A stretch of 64,000 bases of DNA from Bacillus sp. MUM 116 (GTDB lineage: Bacteria; Bacillota; Bacilli; Bacillales; Cytobacillaceae): contig NZ_MLYR01000087.1 of NCBI RefSeq assembly GCF_001866655.1, positions 1 through 64,000 on the forward strand, read 5' to 3'. Below the pieces are notes generated by a model, which did not search any database, was not told the origin of the DNA, and worked only from the letters and a program-made list of their open reading frames with translations. The position numbers were made by a program, and so were the translations under genes. Of the stretch, positions 25,165-33,547 are shown piece by piece (positions within the stretch are counted from its first letter, which is position 1; the number at the start of each line of letters is the position of its first letter).

Positions 25165-26457
25165 TTGAAGATTCGTCTGGGTCTGTTAGGGGTAGCGGAT
25201 TCGTTGGAGATTATCCAGTCTGTGACCCGTGATTATTCTGAGTTTATTTGTACGCCGATTGAGGTTCTGACGGAGGAGGATTTGGAGGAGAAGGTGTCCC
25301 CTCTTATTGATGAGATGGATATGTGGCTTTGTACGGGACCCATTACCTATCAGATTGTTCAGGAATGGAACAAGATTGATGCCCCTGTTTTTCACGTGGG
25401 CTACAATGGATCAACTCTATACAAAACCGTCCTGCGGGTATTATATGAACAAAAAAATTCGGTGGATGAAATCAGTTTTGACTCGTGCGATGCTCCGACC
25501 TGGGAGAATGCCCTCGAGGAGGCCGGGATTACCACCAAGCTAAAATATGTAGAATCCGAAATGATTTCGCTCGAAGGATTAATTCGCTATCATTATGATC
25601 TTTGGAAAAGCGGCAAAACGAAAGCAGCCATCACCGGACACCCGATTCATCATGAACTGCAGCATCTTGGCGTTCCGGCGTATCGAAGCCTTCCGTCTAC
25701 CATGGCGGCTGAGGCGGCGCTGACCCAAATCCTCCGCACCTATGAAATGCTGCATTATAAGTCAACACAGATTGCTGTCCAGATCATTGAGATTGATTCC
25801 TTTTTAGACTTGAAAAAGGATACTTTTTCAACCGATGAACTTTTTCACAAAGAGCTCAAATACATGGAAACCCTGCTTGCCTATACCAAAAAGGTACATG
25901 GTTCGATCAAGCCTTCGGGATTTGGCCGCTATGTGATTTTTACCACGAGGGGCTTGCTACAGGATATCACCTGCAACTTTAGCCAGCTTCCGGATATGGA
26001 GGATTTCGACCAACTGAATAGAGAGGCAGTTACTTGCGGTATCGGAATCGGACAAACGGTCTATGATGCGGAAATTAATGCCGGTAACGCCCTTTTGCAT
26101 GCAAAGGAAGCGGGTAAAGGCACCTGGATGGTTTGTTTTGATGACAAAAAAATCGCCGGTCCATTGGGAAAACCGGAGCAGCTGACCTATTCCTATACAT
26201 CCGAACAACTGGAATCGATTAGCCAGGAAACCTCGCTCAGTGTCATGACCTTAAATAAACTGAAATCTTCTTTGAAAAAATTAGCAAGTGACGAGCTGAA
26301 CGCAAATGAACTTGCGAAATACATGCAAATCCCGGCAAGAAGCGCCCGCCGGATTTTAACGACACTTGAGGAAAAAGGATTTGCTGAAGTGGTTGCTGAG
26401 GAAAAACCGCATACACGCGGGAGGCCAAGGAAAATCTATAAGATTGCATCGTTTTAA
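25165..26457 (+). CDS. Probable transcriptional regulator, ligand domain plus C-terminal winged helix
   Basis: 430 residues, family not firmly recognised. Residues ~1-190 form an alpha/beta domain (GHPIHHELQHLGVPAYRSLP at its end). A middle region (about 200-335) includes GIGIGQTVYDAEINAGNALL and HAKEAGKG, resembling a degenerate nucleotide-cyclase fold. Residues ~365-430 are a clear winged helix: LNANELAKYMQIPARSARRI, then TRGRPRKIYKI. TTG start 7 nt after GAGGTG. A duplicate of its last ~25 codons sits after the RocB-like gene at 30695. Confidence 0.7.
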   Translation: MKIRLGLLGVADSLEIIQSVTRDYSEFICTPIEVLTEEDLEEKVSPLIDEMDMWLCTGPITYQIVQEWNKIDAPVFHVGYNGSTLYKTVLRVLYEQKNSVDEISFDSCDAPTWENALEEAGITTKLKYVESEMISLEGLIRYHYDLWKSGKTKAAITGHPIHHELQHLGVPAYRSLPSTMAAEAALTQILRTYEMLHYKSTQIAVQIIEIDSFLDLKKDTFSTDELFHKELKYMETLLAYTKKVHGSIKPSGFGRYVIFTTRGLLQDITCNFSQLPDMEDFDQLNREAVTCGIGIGQTVYDAEINAGNALLHAKEAGKGTWMVCFDDKKIAGPLGKPEQLTYSYTSEQLESISQETSLSVMTLNKLKSSLKKLASDELNANELAKYMQIPARSARRILTTLEEKGFAEVVAEEKPHTRGRPRKIYKIASF

Positions 26458-26469
26458 TATCCTTAAAAT

Positions 26470-26501
26470 GAAAAAGCGCCCGTTACATATAGTCGCTTTT
26501 T
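26470..26501. terminator. Bidirectional terminator
   Basis: GAAAAAGCG / CGCTTTTTC around a 15-nt loop between the convergent regulator and iclR genes. Confidence 0.7.
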
Positions 26502-26546
26502 CAATCAAAACCTTCGTTTACTCGAGTACGAGTTATCGGGGGTTTT

Positions 26547-27284
26547 TTATATTTTACCAATTTTCATTGATGCCGCATTGGCAGCATTTGTTACCCTCTC
26601 AATTAAAAAAGATAACCGGTCATCCGGAATCTGGCTGCCAAGTAAATTTATATACAATGAACCCATCACTTTATGGTCAAAACCGATGACAGGGGCGGCA
26701 ATTGATGCCGTGCCTTCCGTCTTTTCACTGTAACTTACAGCATATCCATTTGTTTTAATTTCACGCAGCTGCGTTAACAGTTTTCCACGATCCTGCTCAG
26801 ATGGTATTAATTGACGCGTAATCTGCTCGACTTTTTCATGCTCCATAAAGGCGAGCATAGATTTATTGGCGGCACCAATATGTAAAGGAATACGTTCGCC
26901 AAGGTTATCAATAATCCTTACATTAGAAGGGCTGTCGACTCTTTCTATGATAATCGCAAAGTTTCCGTTAGGAATACTGAAATAAACGCTCTCCTTAACC
27001 TCTTGTGCCAATTGTTCCATGATTGGGCGTGTCGCCTCTCTGAAATCAATATTTTCAAGGGAACGAAGGCCAATTTCCATCCAAGTATATCCTACCTTAT
27101 ATCGCTTAGTTTCGGGAATTTGGGATACCAGGCCATGCCTCATTAAGGTGCTGATAATCCTATGTACAGAACCTACAGGGAGATTGAGTTCTTTTGCAAT
27201 TTCGGAAATCGCCCACGAATGTTTACTGTCATCCGAGATAAGGACATTTATAACGTGCATTGCCCGATCAATTGATTGAACCAT
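26547..27284 (-). CDS. IclR-family transcriptional regulator
   Basis: 245 residues: N-terminal winged helix (about 1-65) with SIDRAMHVINVLISDD, SEIAKELNLPVGSVHRIIST; C-terminal IclR effector domain with RPIMEQLAQEVKESVYFSI and GSLYINLLG. It is divergent from the permease/peptidase genes with a ~300-bp control region carrying a 29-bp palindrome, so it likely controls them in response to an amino acid or catabolite. The start is uncertain: ATG at 27284 behind GGGGAGG is preferred over ATGs upstream. Confidence 0.88.
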   Translation of the reverse strand: MVQSIDRAMHVINVLISDDSKHSWAISEIAKELNLPVGSVHRIISTLMRHGLVSQIPETKRYKVGYTWMEIGLRSLENIDFREATRPIMEQLAQEVKESVYFSIPNGNFAIIIERVDSPSNVRIIDNLGERIPLHIGAANKSMLAFMEHEKVEQITRQLIPSEQDRGKLLTQLREIKTNGYAVSYSEKTEGTASIAAPVIGFDHKVMGSLYINLLGSQIPDDRLSFLIERVTNAANAASMKIGKI

Positions 27285-27433
27285 CGTCCTCCCCATCTCC
27301 CTTACTAAATCCTTCAATACTGTCCATTCTACAGGACTAGAGAAATGGTGTAAACCTCGATATAACTGAAATTTTTAAATAGTACCTATTGACAGGAAAA
27401 TAGAAATAATTTTAAATATAAATATATTTTATC

Positions 27434-27462
27434 GCATTACGAAAACGTTTTTCGTAATGCGA
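27434..27462. promoter_or_regulatory. 29-bp palindrome, candidate IclR operator
   Basis: CGCATTACGAAAA and TTTTCGTAATGCG are perfect 13-bp arms around a 3-bp centre in the iclR/permease divergent region. No T-run follows, so an operator is more likely than a terminator. Confidence 0.55.
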
Positions 27463-27503
27463 AAAACTAAAACCGAAGAAAGGATTATTTTTTTGATGAC
27501 CAT

Positions 27504-27517
27504 TGAAAGCGTTTCCC
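27504..27517 (+). promoter_or_regulatory. Candidate CcpA cre site
   Basis: TGAAAGCGTTTCCC matches 13 of 14 positions of the cre consensus TGWAANCGNTNWCA. Located 68 bp upstream of the permease start, it would give carbon catabolite repression. Confidence 0.55.
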
Positions 27518-27584
27518 CCTTGGAATGACCTGCTATGGGGTTTCGCTGCTAGTTTAGAAGAATGGAAAGTGAGGTTAAGTTGTT

Positions 27585-28994
27585 ATGCAAACAAACGACT
27601 CGAACACGGAGTTACAGCGGACCATGAAGGGCAGACATCTTTTCATGATTGCGCTCGGTGGTGTAATTGGTACCGGATTATTTAACGGTTCAGGCTTGAT
27701 TATAAGCAAAGCCGGACCAGGTGGATCCATTCTTGCCTTTTTGGCTGGTGGATTTCTCATGTATCTCGTCATGCTTTGTCTTGGAGAATTAGCAGTAGCC
27801 ATGCCGGTTTCAGGATCATTCCAAGTTTATGCGGCAAAATTTATTGGACCATCTACTGGATTTACGATTGGCTGGCTTTATTGGCTAAGCTGGGCAAATA
27901 CAGCTGGCTTGGAATTTACAACAGCAGGAATCACGATGCAGCGGTGGTTTCCCGATATCCCTGTTTGGGTGTGGTGTATCGTCTTTGGAGCTGTGATCTT
28001 TATGCTTAATGCAATCTCGGCACGAAGTTATGCGGAAACAGAGTTTTGGTTTTCGAGTATTAAAGTAACAGCTATTCTTGCCTTTATTATTCTCGGAGGT
28101 GCCGCAGTATTTGGCATCATTCCATTAAAAGCACATGAGGCAGCACCTTTTCTCACTAATTTCACTAGTCATGGTGGTCTTTTCCCTAATGGTATCGCTG
28201 CCATTCTATTAACAATGGTGACCGTAAACTACTCCTTCCAAGGGACAGAACTTGTCGGCATTGCTGCAGGAGAAAGTGAAGACCCAGGGAAAACTTTACC
28301 CAAATCGATTCGTAATATTATCTGGCGAACAATTATTTTCTTCGTTTTAGCGATTACGATTATTAATGCCTTTATTCCATGGAATAAAGCAGGATTATCG
28401 GAAAGCCCATTTGTTTCTGTATTTGATAAAATCGGGATCCCCTATGCAGCAGATATTATGAACTTCGTTATTCTTACTGCAGTTCTATCCGTTGCAAATT
28501 CAGGTACCTACGCTGCTTCGAGGGTTGCTTGGTCTTTATCGACAGAAGGCATGGCACCTGCCTTTTTGAAAAAATTATCCAAACGCGGGATTCCGCTTCG
28601 AGCTTTAATGATGACCATCAGCGTCTCAGCCCTATCCCTTTTAACAAGTGTTTTCGCAGCTGAAACAGTGTATATATGGTTAATTTCCATTTCTGGCGTT
28701 ATTACGATTTTTGTATGGATGTCGATTTGTTTATCCCAACTTCTCTTCCGCAAAAAGTACATAAAAGAAGGCGGGAAGTTGGAAGACTTGAAGTTTAGAA
28801 CACCACTTTATCCAATTGTTCCGATTCTCGGATTTGGATTATACGGATTGATCCTCGTATCCTTACTCTTTATTCCCGATCAACGGTTGGGAATTTACTG
28901 CAGTATACCATTTATTATTTTTTGTTATGTGTATTTCCATTTTGTGATTAAAAAGAAAGCAAAAACAGATACAAGTGTGGAGAAAGTTTCCTAA
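27585..28994 (+). CDS. APC-family amino acid permease, RocE-like
   Basis: A 469-residue, 12-helix proton-coupled importer. The start LQRTMKGRHLFMIALGGVIG and IGTGLF motif, GELAVAMPVSGSFQVYAAKF, and FQGTELVGIAAGESEDPGKT place it with RocC/RocE arginine/ornithine permeases. The downstream RocB-like gene supports an arginine-type substrate. GTGAGG precedes the ATG by ~10 nt. Likely co-transcribed with the peptidase gene 23 bp downstream and controlled by IclR and CcpA sites upstream. Confidence 0.88.
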   Translation: MQTNDSNTELQRTMKGRHLFMIALGGVIGTGLFNGSGLIISKAGPGGSILAFLAGGFLMYLVMLCLGELAVAMPVSGSFQVYAAKFIGPSTGFTIGWLYWLSWANTAGLEFTTAGITMQRWFPDIPVWVWCIVFGAVIFMLNAISARSYAETEFWFSSIKVTAILAFIILGGAAVFGIIPLKAHEAAPFLTNFTSHGGLFPNGIAAILLTMVTVNYSFQGTELVGIAAGESEDPGKTLPKSIRNIIWRTIIFFVLAITIINAFIPWNKAGLSESPFVSVFDKIGIPYAADIMNFVILTAVLSVANSGTYAASRVAWSLSTEGMAPAFLKKLSKRGIPLRALMMTISVSALSLLTSVFAAETVYIWLISISGVITIFVWMSICLSQLLFRKKYIKEGGKLEDLKFRTPLYPIVPILGFGLYGLILVSLLFIPDQRLGIYCSIPFIIFCYVYFHFVIKKKAKTDTSVEKVS

Positions 28995-29017
28995 AACATC
29001 AAGAGGGGTTGAAAAAC

Positions 29018-30691
29018 ATGTATAGCGAACTAAAAGAACGAACATTGGCTGAACAAGTAGAAACGATGACAAGAAAACTTGTTAGTATCCCTAGCGTTAA
29101 TGGCACTGAAGGTGAAGCGAATGTGGCTGATTTTATTAAACAAACCCTTCAATCCTTCCCTTACTTTACACAACACCCATTGAACGTATGGGAACAGCCA
29201 ATACCAGGCGATCCGTTCGGCCGAAAAAATATTTTCGCCTTGATTCACGGAAAATCCACATCCCGAAAAACAATTATTTTCCATTCTCATATGGATACCG
29301 TCGGGATTGAAGATTTTGGTTCTTTAAAAAAAGATGCGTTAAATCCCGATGCCTTGCAAGCATTTTTCGAAAACTATACATTCGACCAAGAGGTGCAGCA
29401 AGATGCCCGTTCAGGTGATTGGTTATTTGGGAGAGGCGCTGTCGACATGCAAAGCGGGATTGCTGTTCATCTCGCAAATGTTCTCTATTTCAGTGAACAT
29501 TTAGACGAACTGCCTGGCAACATTCTACTGATGTTCAATCCAGATGAAGAAAGCCAGCATGTTGGGGTTCAATCAGCGATTTCTGAATTAAAACGTTTGA
29601 GTCAACAAGAGAACTTGGAGTTTGTGGCAGCGATTAACGATGATTTTATTACTCCCTTATATGACGGAGATACCACTCGTTACATTTATACAGGAGCAGC
29701 AGGAAAATTACTTCCATGTTTTTATATTTTCGGCCGGGAAGTTCATGTTGGGGACACTTTAACAGGGATTGACCCAAATGTCATTGCTTCCGAATTTACC
29801 AGAAGGATTCATAATAATCTCGATTTAGCCGAAACGATCGAGGGGGAATTATGCCTGCCGCCGACTTGTTTATACCAAAGGGACACGAAGGAAATTTACA
29901 ATGTACAGACGGCCAAAAGCAGCTATTTGTATTTCAACTATTTTATCTATGAACGAACCGCAAAAGAAGTTATGGATCAATTAAAGGAAATAACCATTGA
30001 TGCCTGTTCTGATGTTGAGCATACCTCCTATACCCGGTACCAAACATTTTTAAAACAAACCGGATTGCCGCCAAAGCCACTTTTTTGGAATATTGAAGTG
30101 ACAACCTTAGCGGATTATATTGATGAGCTTGAGCGAAAAGGGATTGAAACAACCTCACACACGCAAAGGGTGATTGAGGAAAATAAGGGATTAGAATTGC
30201 GGATGCTTTGCTTTAAAGTAGTCGAAGCCTTACAACAACTGGACCCAGATAAGAAACCAAGAGTCATCCTGTTCTTTGCACCGCCTTACTTACCGCATAA
30301 TTATTTGAAGGATGATCAGGCTCGTGATCGAACATTGCTTCAGGTGATTGAAAAGGTTGTCGCAGAAATGGAAACAGAATCAGAAGAAATCTTTGCTGTT
30401 AAAAAATTCTTTCCTTATTTAGCGGATGGAAGCTTTCTTTCCTTACATGAAACCGATGAAGAAATTCTTTCATTGATTCGAAATATCCCTGAATGGGATT
30501 CAATCGGAATAACACCCTTTAAAGACATTCGCGAATTAAACATTGCTTCTATTAATATGGGTGTCTATGGCAAAGATGGCCACCAATGGACCGAACGTGT
30601 CTTTAAACCGTATACGTTTCACGTTCTTCCAAAGCTAATCCGTAAAACAACAATTCAGTTATTAACCAATCAAGTTGTAACCTTTATATAA
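29018..30691 (+). CDS. M20-family peptidase, RocB-like arginine utilisation protein
   Basis: 557 residues, the long M20 subfamily of RocB. Metal ligands are visible in HSHMDTVG (~ residue 90), GRGAVDMQSG (~148) and NPDEESQ (~182), with a late MGVYGKDGHQWTERVF. RocB is required for arginine use in B. subtilis but its exact reaction is unsettled. ATG at 29018 follows GAGGGG by 9 nt. It forms an operon with the permease; no rocA, rocD or rocF is in the window. Confidence 0.85.
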   Translation: MYSELKERTLAEQVETMTRKLVSIPSVNGTEGEANVADFIKQTLQSFPYFTQHPLNVWEQPIPGDPFGRKNIFALIHGKSTSRKTIIFHSHMDTVGIEDFGSLKKDALNPDALQAFFENYTFDQEVQQDARSGDWLFGRGAVDMQSGIAVHLANVLYFSEHLDELPGNILLMFNPDEESQHVGVQSAISELKRLSQQENLEFVAAINDDFITPLYDGDTTRYIYTGAAGKLLPCFYIFGREVHVGDTLTGIDPNVIASEFTRRIHNNLDLAETIEGELCLPPTCLYQRDTKEIYNVQTAKSSYLYFNYFIYERTAKEVMDQLKEITIDACSDVEHTSYTRYQTFLKQTGLPPKPLFWNIEVTTLADYIDELERKGIETTSHTQRVIEENKGLELRMLCFKVVEALQQLDPDKKPRVILFFAPPYLPHNYLKDDQARDRTLLQVIEKVVAEMETESEEIFAVKKFFPYLADGSFLSLHETDEEILSLIRNIPEWDSIGITPFKDIRELNIASINMGVYGKDGHQWTERVFKPYTFHVLPKLIRKTTIQLLTNQVVTFI

Positions 30692-30694
30692 GGA

Positions 30695-30766
30695 AAGGGC
30701 TTTGCTGAGGAAAAGCCGCATACACGCGGCAGGCCGCGGAAAATCTATAAGATTTCCCATTTTTAA
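30695..30766 (+). pseudogene. Duplicated 3' end of the winged-helix regulator
   Basis: Reads KGFAEEKPHTRGRPRKIYKI then SHF-stop, nearly the same as the last codons of the gene at 25165-26457, and conserved at DNA level. The rest of the paralogue is absent; it starts 4 bp after the RocB-like stop. A strong terminator follows at 30873. Confidence 0.75.
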
Positions 30767-30872
30767 AAGAAATATCGTCCTCTCTGAGCTGTTTGTGAAT
30801 TGGTTTAAAAAGGAACTAGCATAATTAGCGGATTAAGAGTTTCAGAATGGGGTTATAGAAGGCTTTTCCTTT

Positions 30873-30897
30873 GAGTTGCAGCAGCAACTCTTTTTTT
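30873..30897 (+). terminator. Rho-independent terminator
   Basis: GAGTTGC-AGCA-GCAACTC followed by seven T residues; likely ends the permease/peptidase operon. Confidence 0.9.
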
Positions 30898-30948
30898 CAT
30901 TACGGCAATGGTCAGGGCTGTTAAATTGAGTGATGTAAAAATCATCTT

Positions 30949-31080
30949 TTGTTAAGCAAATTTTTATTCACAATATGGACACCAACATCACCACCGCCAA
31001 CTTTTGTTCCTCCTCAACAATTAGAAGCCTATGCAGTCGATTCAGGTGGTATCAATCCGCGTATGTCATATAAAAATTGA
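30949..31080 (+). pseudogene. Truncated spore 'transporter'-like small protein
   Basis: The 43-residue frame ends SPPPTFVPPQQLEAYAVDSG then GINPRMSYKN-stop. FVPPQQ(L/F)E-x-(Y/F)AVDPG is the N-terminal pattern of small Pro/aromatic-rich Bacillus proteins often mislabelled 'transporter', which continue for another ~60 residues. Here the reading stops early and no ribosome site precedes the TTG, so it is probably a broken copy. Confidence 0.4.
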
Positions 31081-31157
31081 TCATTCAGGACAAATGCCCA
31101 GGAATTTATCTCAAAAATGCATATGCTCTAAAGATAAATTAAAGGAGGAGGATGAAA

Positions 31158-31604
31158 GTGATTATTAATTATGCTTATTATCCAACATATGAAAGAATTG
31201 GTTTAGGAGGACCTGGCTCAGGAGTTGGGTTTTCTCCCGGTCTTGGTTTAGGAGGTCCAGGTTCAGGACTTGGCTTTGGTCCAGGTCTTGGTTTTGGTGC
31301 TCCAGGTTTTGGTGCTCCAGGTATTGGTGCTCCTGGCTCAGGAGTTGGGTTTTCTCCGGGCCTTGGTTTAGGAGGTCCAGGTTCAGGAGTTGGCTTCGGT
31401 CCAGGTCTTGGTGTTGGTGGACCAGGTTTTGGTGCTCCAGGTATTGGTGCTCCTGGCTCGGGATTTGGTTTTGCTCCGGGTCTTGGTTTAGGAGGACCTG
31501 GCTCAGGATTTGGTTTTGCTCCAGGTCTTGGTTTTGGTGCTCCAGGTTATGGTTATGGCTATCCACATCCGTACCCATTTCCATACCCTTATCCATACCA
31601 CTAA
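31158..31604 (+). CDS. Glycine-rich repeat protein, probable spore surface protein
   Basis: About 148 residues: a 15-residue head (IINYAYYPTYERIG), then near-perfect repeats of GGPGSGVGFSPGLGL type (15 residues) alternating with GAPGFGAPGIGAPG, and a tail of Tyr-Pro/His-Pro pairs. No signal peptide. Such Gly/Pro/aromatic repeats are typical of structural spore-coat or exosporium proteins, and the neighbours are GerP-type genes. GTG at 31158 has AAGGAGG 9 nt upstream; the ATG at 31152 is only 3 nt from it. The repeats are conserved at DNA level, so copy number may vary. Confidence 0.75.
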   Translation: MIINYAYYPTYERIGLGGPGSGVGFSPGLGLGGPGSGLGFGPGLGFGAPGFGAPGIGAPGSGVGFSPGLGLGGPGSGVGFGPGLGVGGPGFGAPGIGAPGSGFGFAPGLGLGGPGSGFGFAPGLGFGAPGYGYGYPHPYPFPYPYPYH

Positions 31605-31682
31605 ATTACAATTTAAACATTTTTTAAAATTAAAATCGCTGATGTTAAAGAGTACGAGTAAGAATGGATTTTATTTAAAAAG

Positions 31683-31714
31683 GAGCGCCTCTATAATACG
31701 TGGAGACGCTTTTT
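31683..31714 (+). terminator. Terminator after the glycine-rich gene
   Basis: AGCG.CTC pairs with GAG.CGCT around ~13 nt, followed by TTTTTC. Confidence 0.6.
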
Positions 31715-31867
31715 CTTGTTCGAGAGATGGTTTGGTTTAATAGGGATGTTGCCGCGGGGGTGTTGGCTAATAAAAATGAAGAAATCACCAACTAATAAAT
31801 AAAAGAGAAGAGGTGTAGATTGAACTTTCTATTACAAAGGACGGTAAGCCTCATTTAGAGCTTTTAA

Positions 31868-32065
31868 TTAAAAATAAGAAGGGATAACGTAGGGATAAGG
31901 AAGATGAGGATTGGGAATTACCGGAAAATGATGGCCTCCAACTACAATATAGTATTCTTGACCATTTTGTTGAACAATATTTCCCCACGGTCCATAGAAC
32001 ATTGGTATGCCTGTGGTTCCAGAATATTGAGCAGGATGACCTCCATACGTATTCACACTAAGCAT
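31868..32065 (-). CDS. Small Tyr/Pro/His-rich protein, likely spore-associated
   Basis: 65 residues: MLSVNTYGGHPAQYSGTTGI, then GPWGNIVQQNGQEYYIVVGG and a tail NPHLPYPYVIPSYF. Composition resembles small Bacillus coat proteins. ATG follows AGGAGG by 7 nt. No known family recognised; the spore role is inferred from composition and GerP-type neighbours. Confidence 0.6.
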   Translation of the reverse strand: MLSVNTYGGHPAQYSGTTGIPMFYGPWGNIVQQNGQEYYIVVGGHHFPVIPNPHLPYPYVIPSYF

Positions 32066-32245
32066 TTTCACACCTCCTAACTATGTTATGCAAGGCTGAT
32101 TTTTCCTGTGCTTTGCTTCTGTGCGATTTTAGAAACCAAAGGATAAAGCTTAATGCAGAAATACATATAGGCATGAATAAAAAAACCTCTCAAACTACTT
32201 GTTACATCTCTACTTTGTGAAGGGCAACTATTGGGTGCTTTTCCA

Positions 32246-32275
32246 GAAAAAATCTGGCTGCTTATACAGCAGCCA
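32246..32275 (-). terminator. Rho-independent terminator, minus strand
   Basis: On the minus strand TGGCTGCT-GTATA-AGCAGCCA is followed by GATTTTTTC, right after the stop of the gene at 32278. Confidence 0.9.
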
Positions 32276-32277
32276 AC

Positions 32278-32421
32278 TCAATAAGGGTATTTTAGACCAT
32301 AATCGTTCAACGAATTTCGATAGGTAAGAGTAGCTGGTGATATCGGTGATGGAGGTATAAATGGAAAGACCATTGGTTTATACCACGGATTGTAGTGATG
32401 CAAAATTATGTAGTAAACCAT
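32278..32421 (-). CDS. Small Tyr/Pro-rich protein (47 residues), likely spore-associated
   Basis: Reads MVYYIILHHYNPWYKPMVFP, then FIPPSPISPA and ends DYGLKYPY. ATG follows AAAGGAT by 7 nt and a perfect terminator follows the stop. A sigma-K-like -10 (CATAATCTA) lies 30 bp upstream. Together these support a real mother-cell sporulation gene of unknown function. Confidence 0.6.
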   Translation of the reverse strand: MVYYIILHHYNPWYKPMVFPFIPPSPISPATLTYRNSLNDYGLKYPY

Positions 32422-32450
32422 TCATATCATCCTTTCATTCAAAGTTACAG

Positions 32451-32459
32451 TAGATTATG
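32451..32459 (-). promoter_or_regulatory. Candidate sigma-K -10 element
   Basis: CATAATCTA on the minus strand fits CATANNNTA, 30 bp before the ATG of the 47-residue gene. No good -35 (AC) at the ideal distance was seen. Confidence 0.35.
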
Positions 32460-32645
32460 AGTGTTCACCTAAATATGATTGGATGGATGCCTAGTTTATT
32501 AAATGACCATTTATTTAAAACGAGATATACAACGATGCCACAGGGGGCTTTGCTTCAAGTTGGCAGTTTTGCTGATGAAGACCAGGCTTTTTATTTTTCG
32601 ATTGCGAATACTGATTTATCTGTGGAAAATATGTTGCTTATATAG
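32457..32645 (+). CDS. Doubtful small ORF (62 codons)
   Basis: SVHLNMIGWMPSLLNDHLFK and ALLQVGSFADEDQAFYFSIA look protein-like, and a terminator lies 59 bp past the stop, but no ribosome site precedes the ATG and the start overlaps a minus-strand promoter-like motif. It may be the tail of a lost gene. Confidence 0.3.
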   Translation: MSVHLNMIGWMPSLLNDHLFKTRYTTMPQGALLQVGSFADEDQAFYFSIANTDLSVENMLLI

Positions 32646-32703
32646 GCACCCTACCTAGGAACAAGAACAATATAAATCAAACATCCTAAAAACTAGTATT
32701 ACT

Positions 32704-32737
32704 AAAAGGGCAAGCAAAGCTTGTCCTTTTTGTTTTT
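32704..32737 (+). terminator. Rho-independent terminator
   Basis: AAAGGGCAAGC-AAA-GCTTGTCCTTT with a following T-rich tract. Confidence 0.75.
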
Positions 32738-32738
32738 T

Positions 32739-32896
32739 AAGGCTCTTTTCGTAATCTTTGTTGCTGATCGAACAAAATAATGTTTCGTACATTAAAACTT
32801 ACAAAAAACGACGAAAAGATGCCATGATACCTTAAATAGTTCGGTTTTAGACATTGGTTCGAAAAACCACAATCTTTGCGAAAACAGTGTGTTTAA
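32739..32896. mobile_element. MITE-like element, copy A
   Basis: About 158 bp without an ORF. The left end AAGGCTCTTTTCGTAATCTT and right end CACAATCTTTGCGAAAACAG are imperfect inverted repeats of each other and match the ends of copy B at 63246-63414. Both share an internal ACGAAAAGATGCCA block. Confidence 0.7.
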
Positions 32897-32917
32897 AAAT
32901 TAACCTGCACTCTGAAT

Positions 32918-33085
32918 TCATGTTTTGCATCCTATGTTCGTTATAACTATTGTCCCCACGTTGTCGCCTCCAGCCCCACGAATTGATTTTGCTACAGTTA
33001 TTGGTGAATTAAAAACTGACCCACCGAAGTTGACAACCCCGCCTGAAATGATACCAATATGGATACCGTCTTTTTTAACAACCAA
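32918..33085 (-). CDS. Short GerPA/GerPF-like protein (55 residues), possibly truncated
   Basis: TTG start 7 nt after AGGGGG. ISGGVVNFGGSVFNSPITVA, then RGAGGDNVGTIVITNIG, aligns with the core of the two GerP-type genes at 33323 and 33635, but the N-terminal MPAI strand and the C-terminal DPDV-DQP tail are missing. It may be a shortened paralogue or a gene cut at its 3' end by the adjacent MITE-like element (22 bp away). Confidence 0.5.
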   Translation of the reverse strand: MVVKKDGIHIGIISGGVVNFGGSVFNSPITVAKSIRGAGGDNVGTIVITNIGCKT

Positions 33086-33199
33086 GTGTATTCCCCCTAA
33101 AGTGCTCTTACATCATTATATGTGCAAGCTGGTATACTTGTTTGTACATATATGATATGATCATTCGCGTCCTGGTAGGGCTTGACTACCCACATATGA

Positions 33200-33266
33200 A
33201 AAAATACCAAGGAATGTTGTGCCGGCTTCCGCCAATTTATGCACTTTCATTCCCTGGTATTTTTTA
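33200..33266. terminator. Bidirectional terminator
   Basis: AAAATACCA.GGAATG pairs with CATTCC.TGGTATTTT; T-runs on both strands. It ends the GerP-type gene at 33323. Confidence 0.75.
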
Positions 33267-33322
33267 TATTCCCGGAATTTAAGAAATTCCAAATCACGAA
33301 GGGGAAAACGGTTGTTATCAAT

Positions 33323-33547
33323 TTAGTTATTACCATAAATTGGCTGGTCTACTACATCAGGGTCAACATAATTTGTAGCACTTACACCGGTATTTGATAT
33401 CACTGTCCCCCCTATGTTAAATCCTCCAGAACCAGCATAGTCTTTGGATTCAGTCTTTGGTGTCATAAAAATGGCGTCACCAAATTTGACATTACCATTT
33501 GTGGTGATATTATCGATTGTTATAGGTCCATTAATAATTGCAGGCAT
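33323..33547 (-). CDS. Spore germination protein, GerPA/GerPF family
   Basis: 74 residues: MPAIINGPITIDNITTNGNV, KFGDAIFMTPKTESK, AGSGGFNIGG and NTGVSATNYVDPDVVDQP are the GerPA/PF core. GerP proteins act in the coat/inner layers to let germinants reach their receptors. ATG follows AAAGGATGG; an earlier ATG in the same leader meets a stop after two codons, which fixes the start. It is a recent duplicate of the upstream gene, sharing ~50 bp of 3' flank. Confidence 0.85.
   Translation of the reverse strand: MPAIINGPITIDNITTNGNVKFGDAIFMTPKTESKDYAGSGGFNIGGTVISNTGVSATNYVDPDVVDQPIYGNN

Noticed and set aside
27518-27545. Sigma-54 (-24/-12) promoter upstream of the RocE-like gene
   Set aside because: TTGGAATGACCTGC has the GG and GC elements 2 bp too close and lacks TTGC, so it does not fit the strict spacing.
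31165-31596. Gln/His/Leu-rich antisense ORF opposite the Gly-rich gene
   Set aside because: It is a mirror of the DNA repeats; the sense strand has the ribosome site and terminator.
31801-31888. Short frame IELSITKDGKPHLELLIKNK between 31800 and 31890
   Set aside because: Protein-like but lacking ATG/GTG/TTG in frame and overlapping the end of the minus-strand gene; at most a tiny remnant.
32083-32091. Sigma-K -10 (CATAACATA) before the 65-residue spore-type gene
   Set aside because: The sequence fits, but the start of transcription would fall inside the ribosome site, so it is unlikely to be functional.
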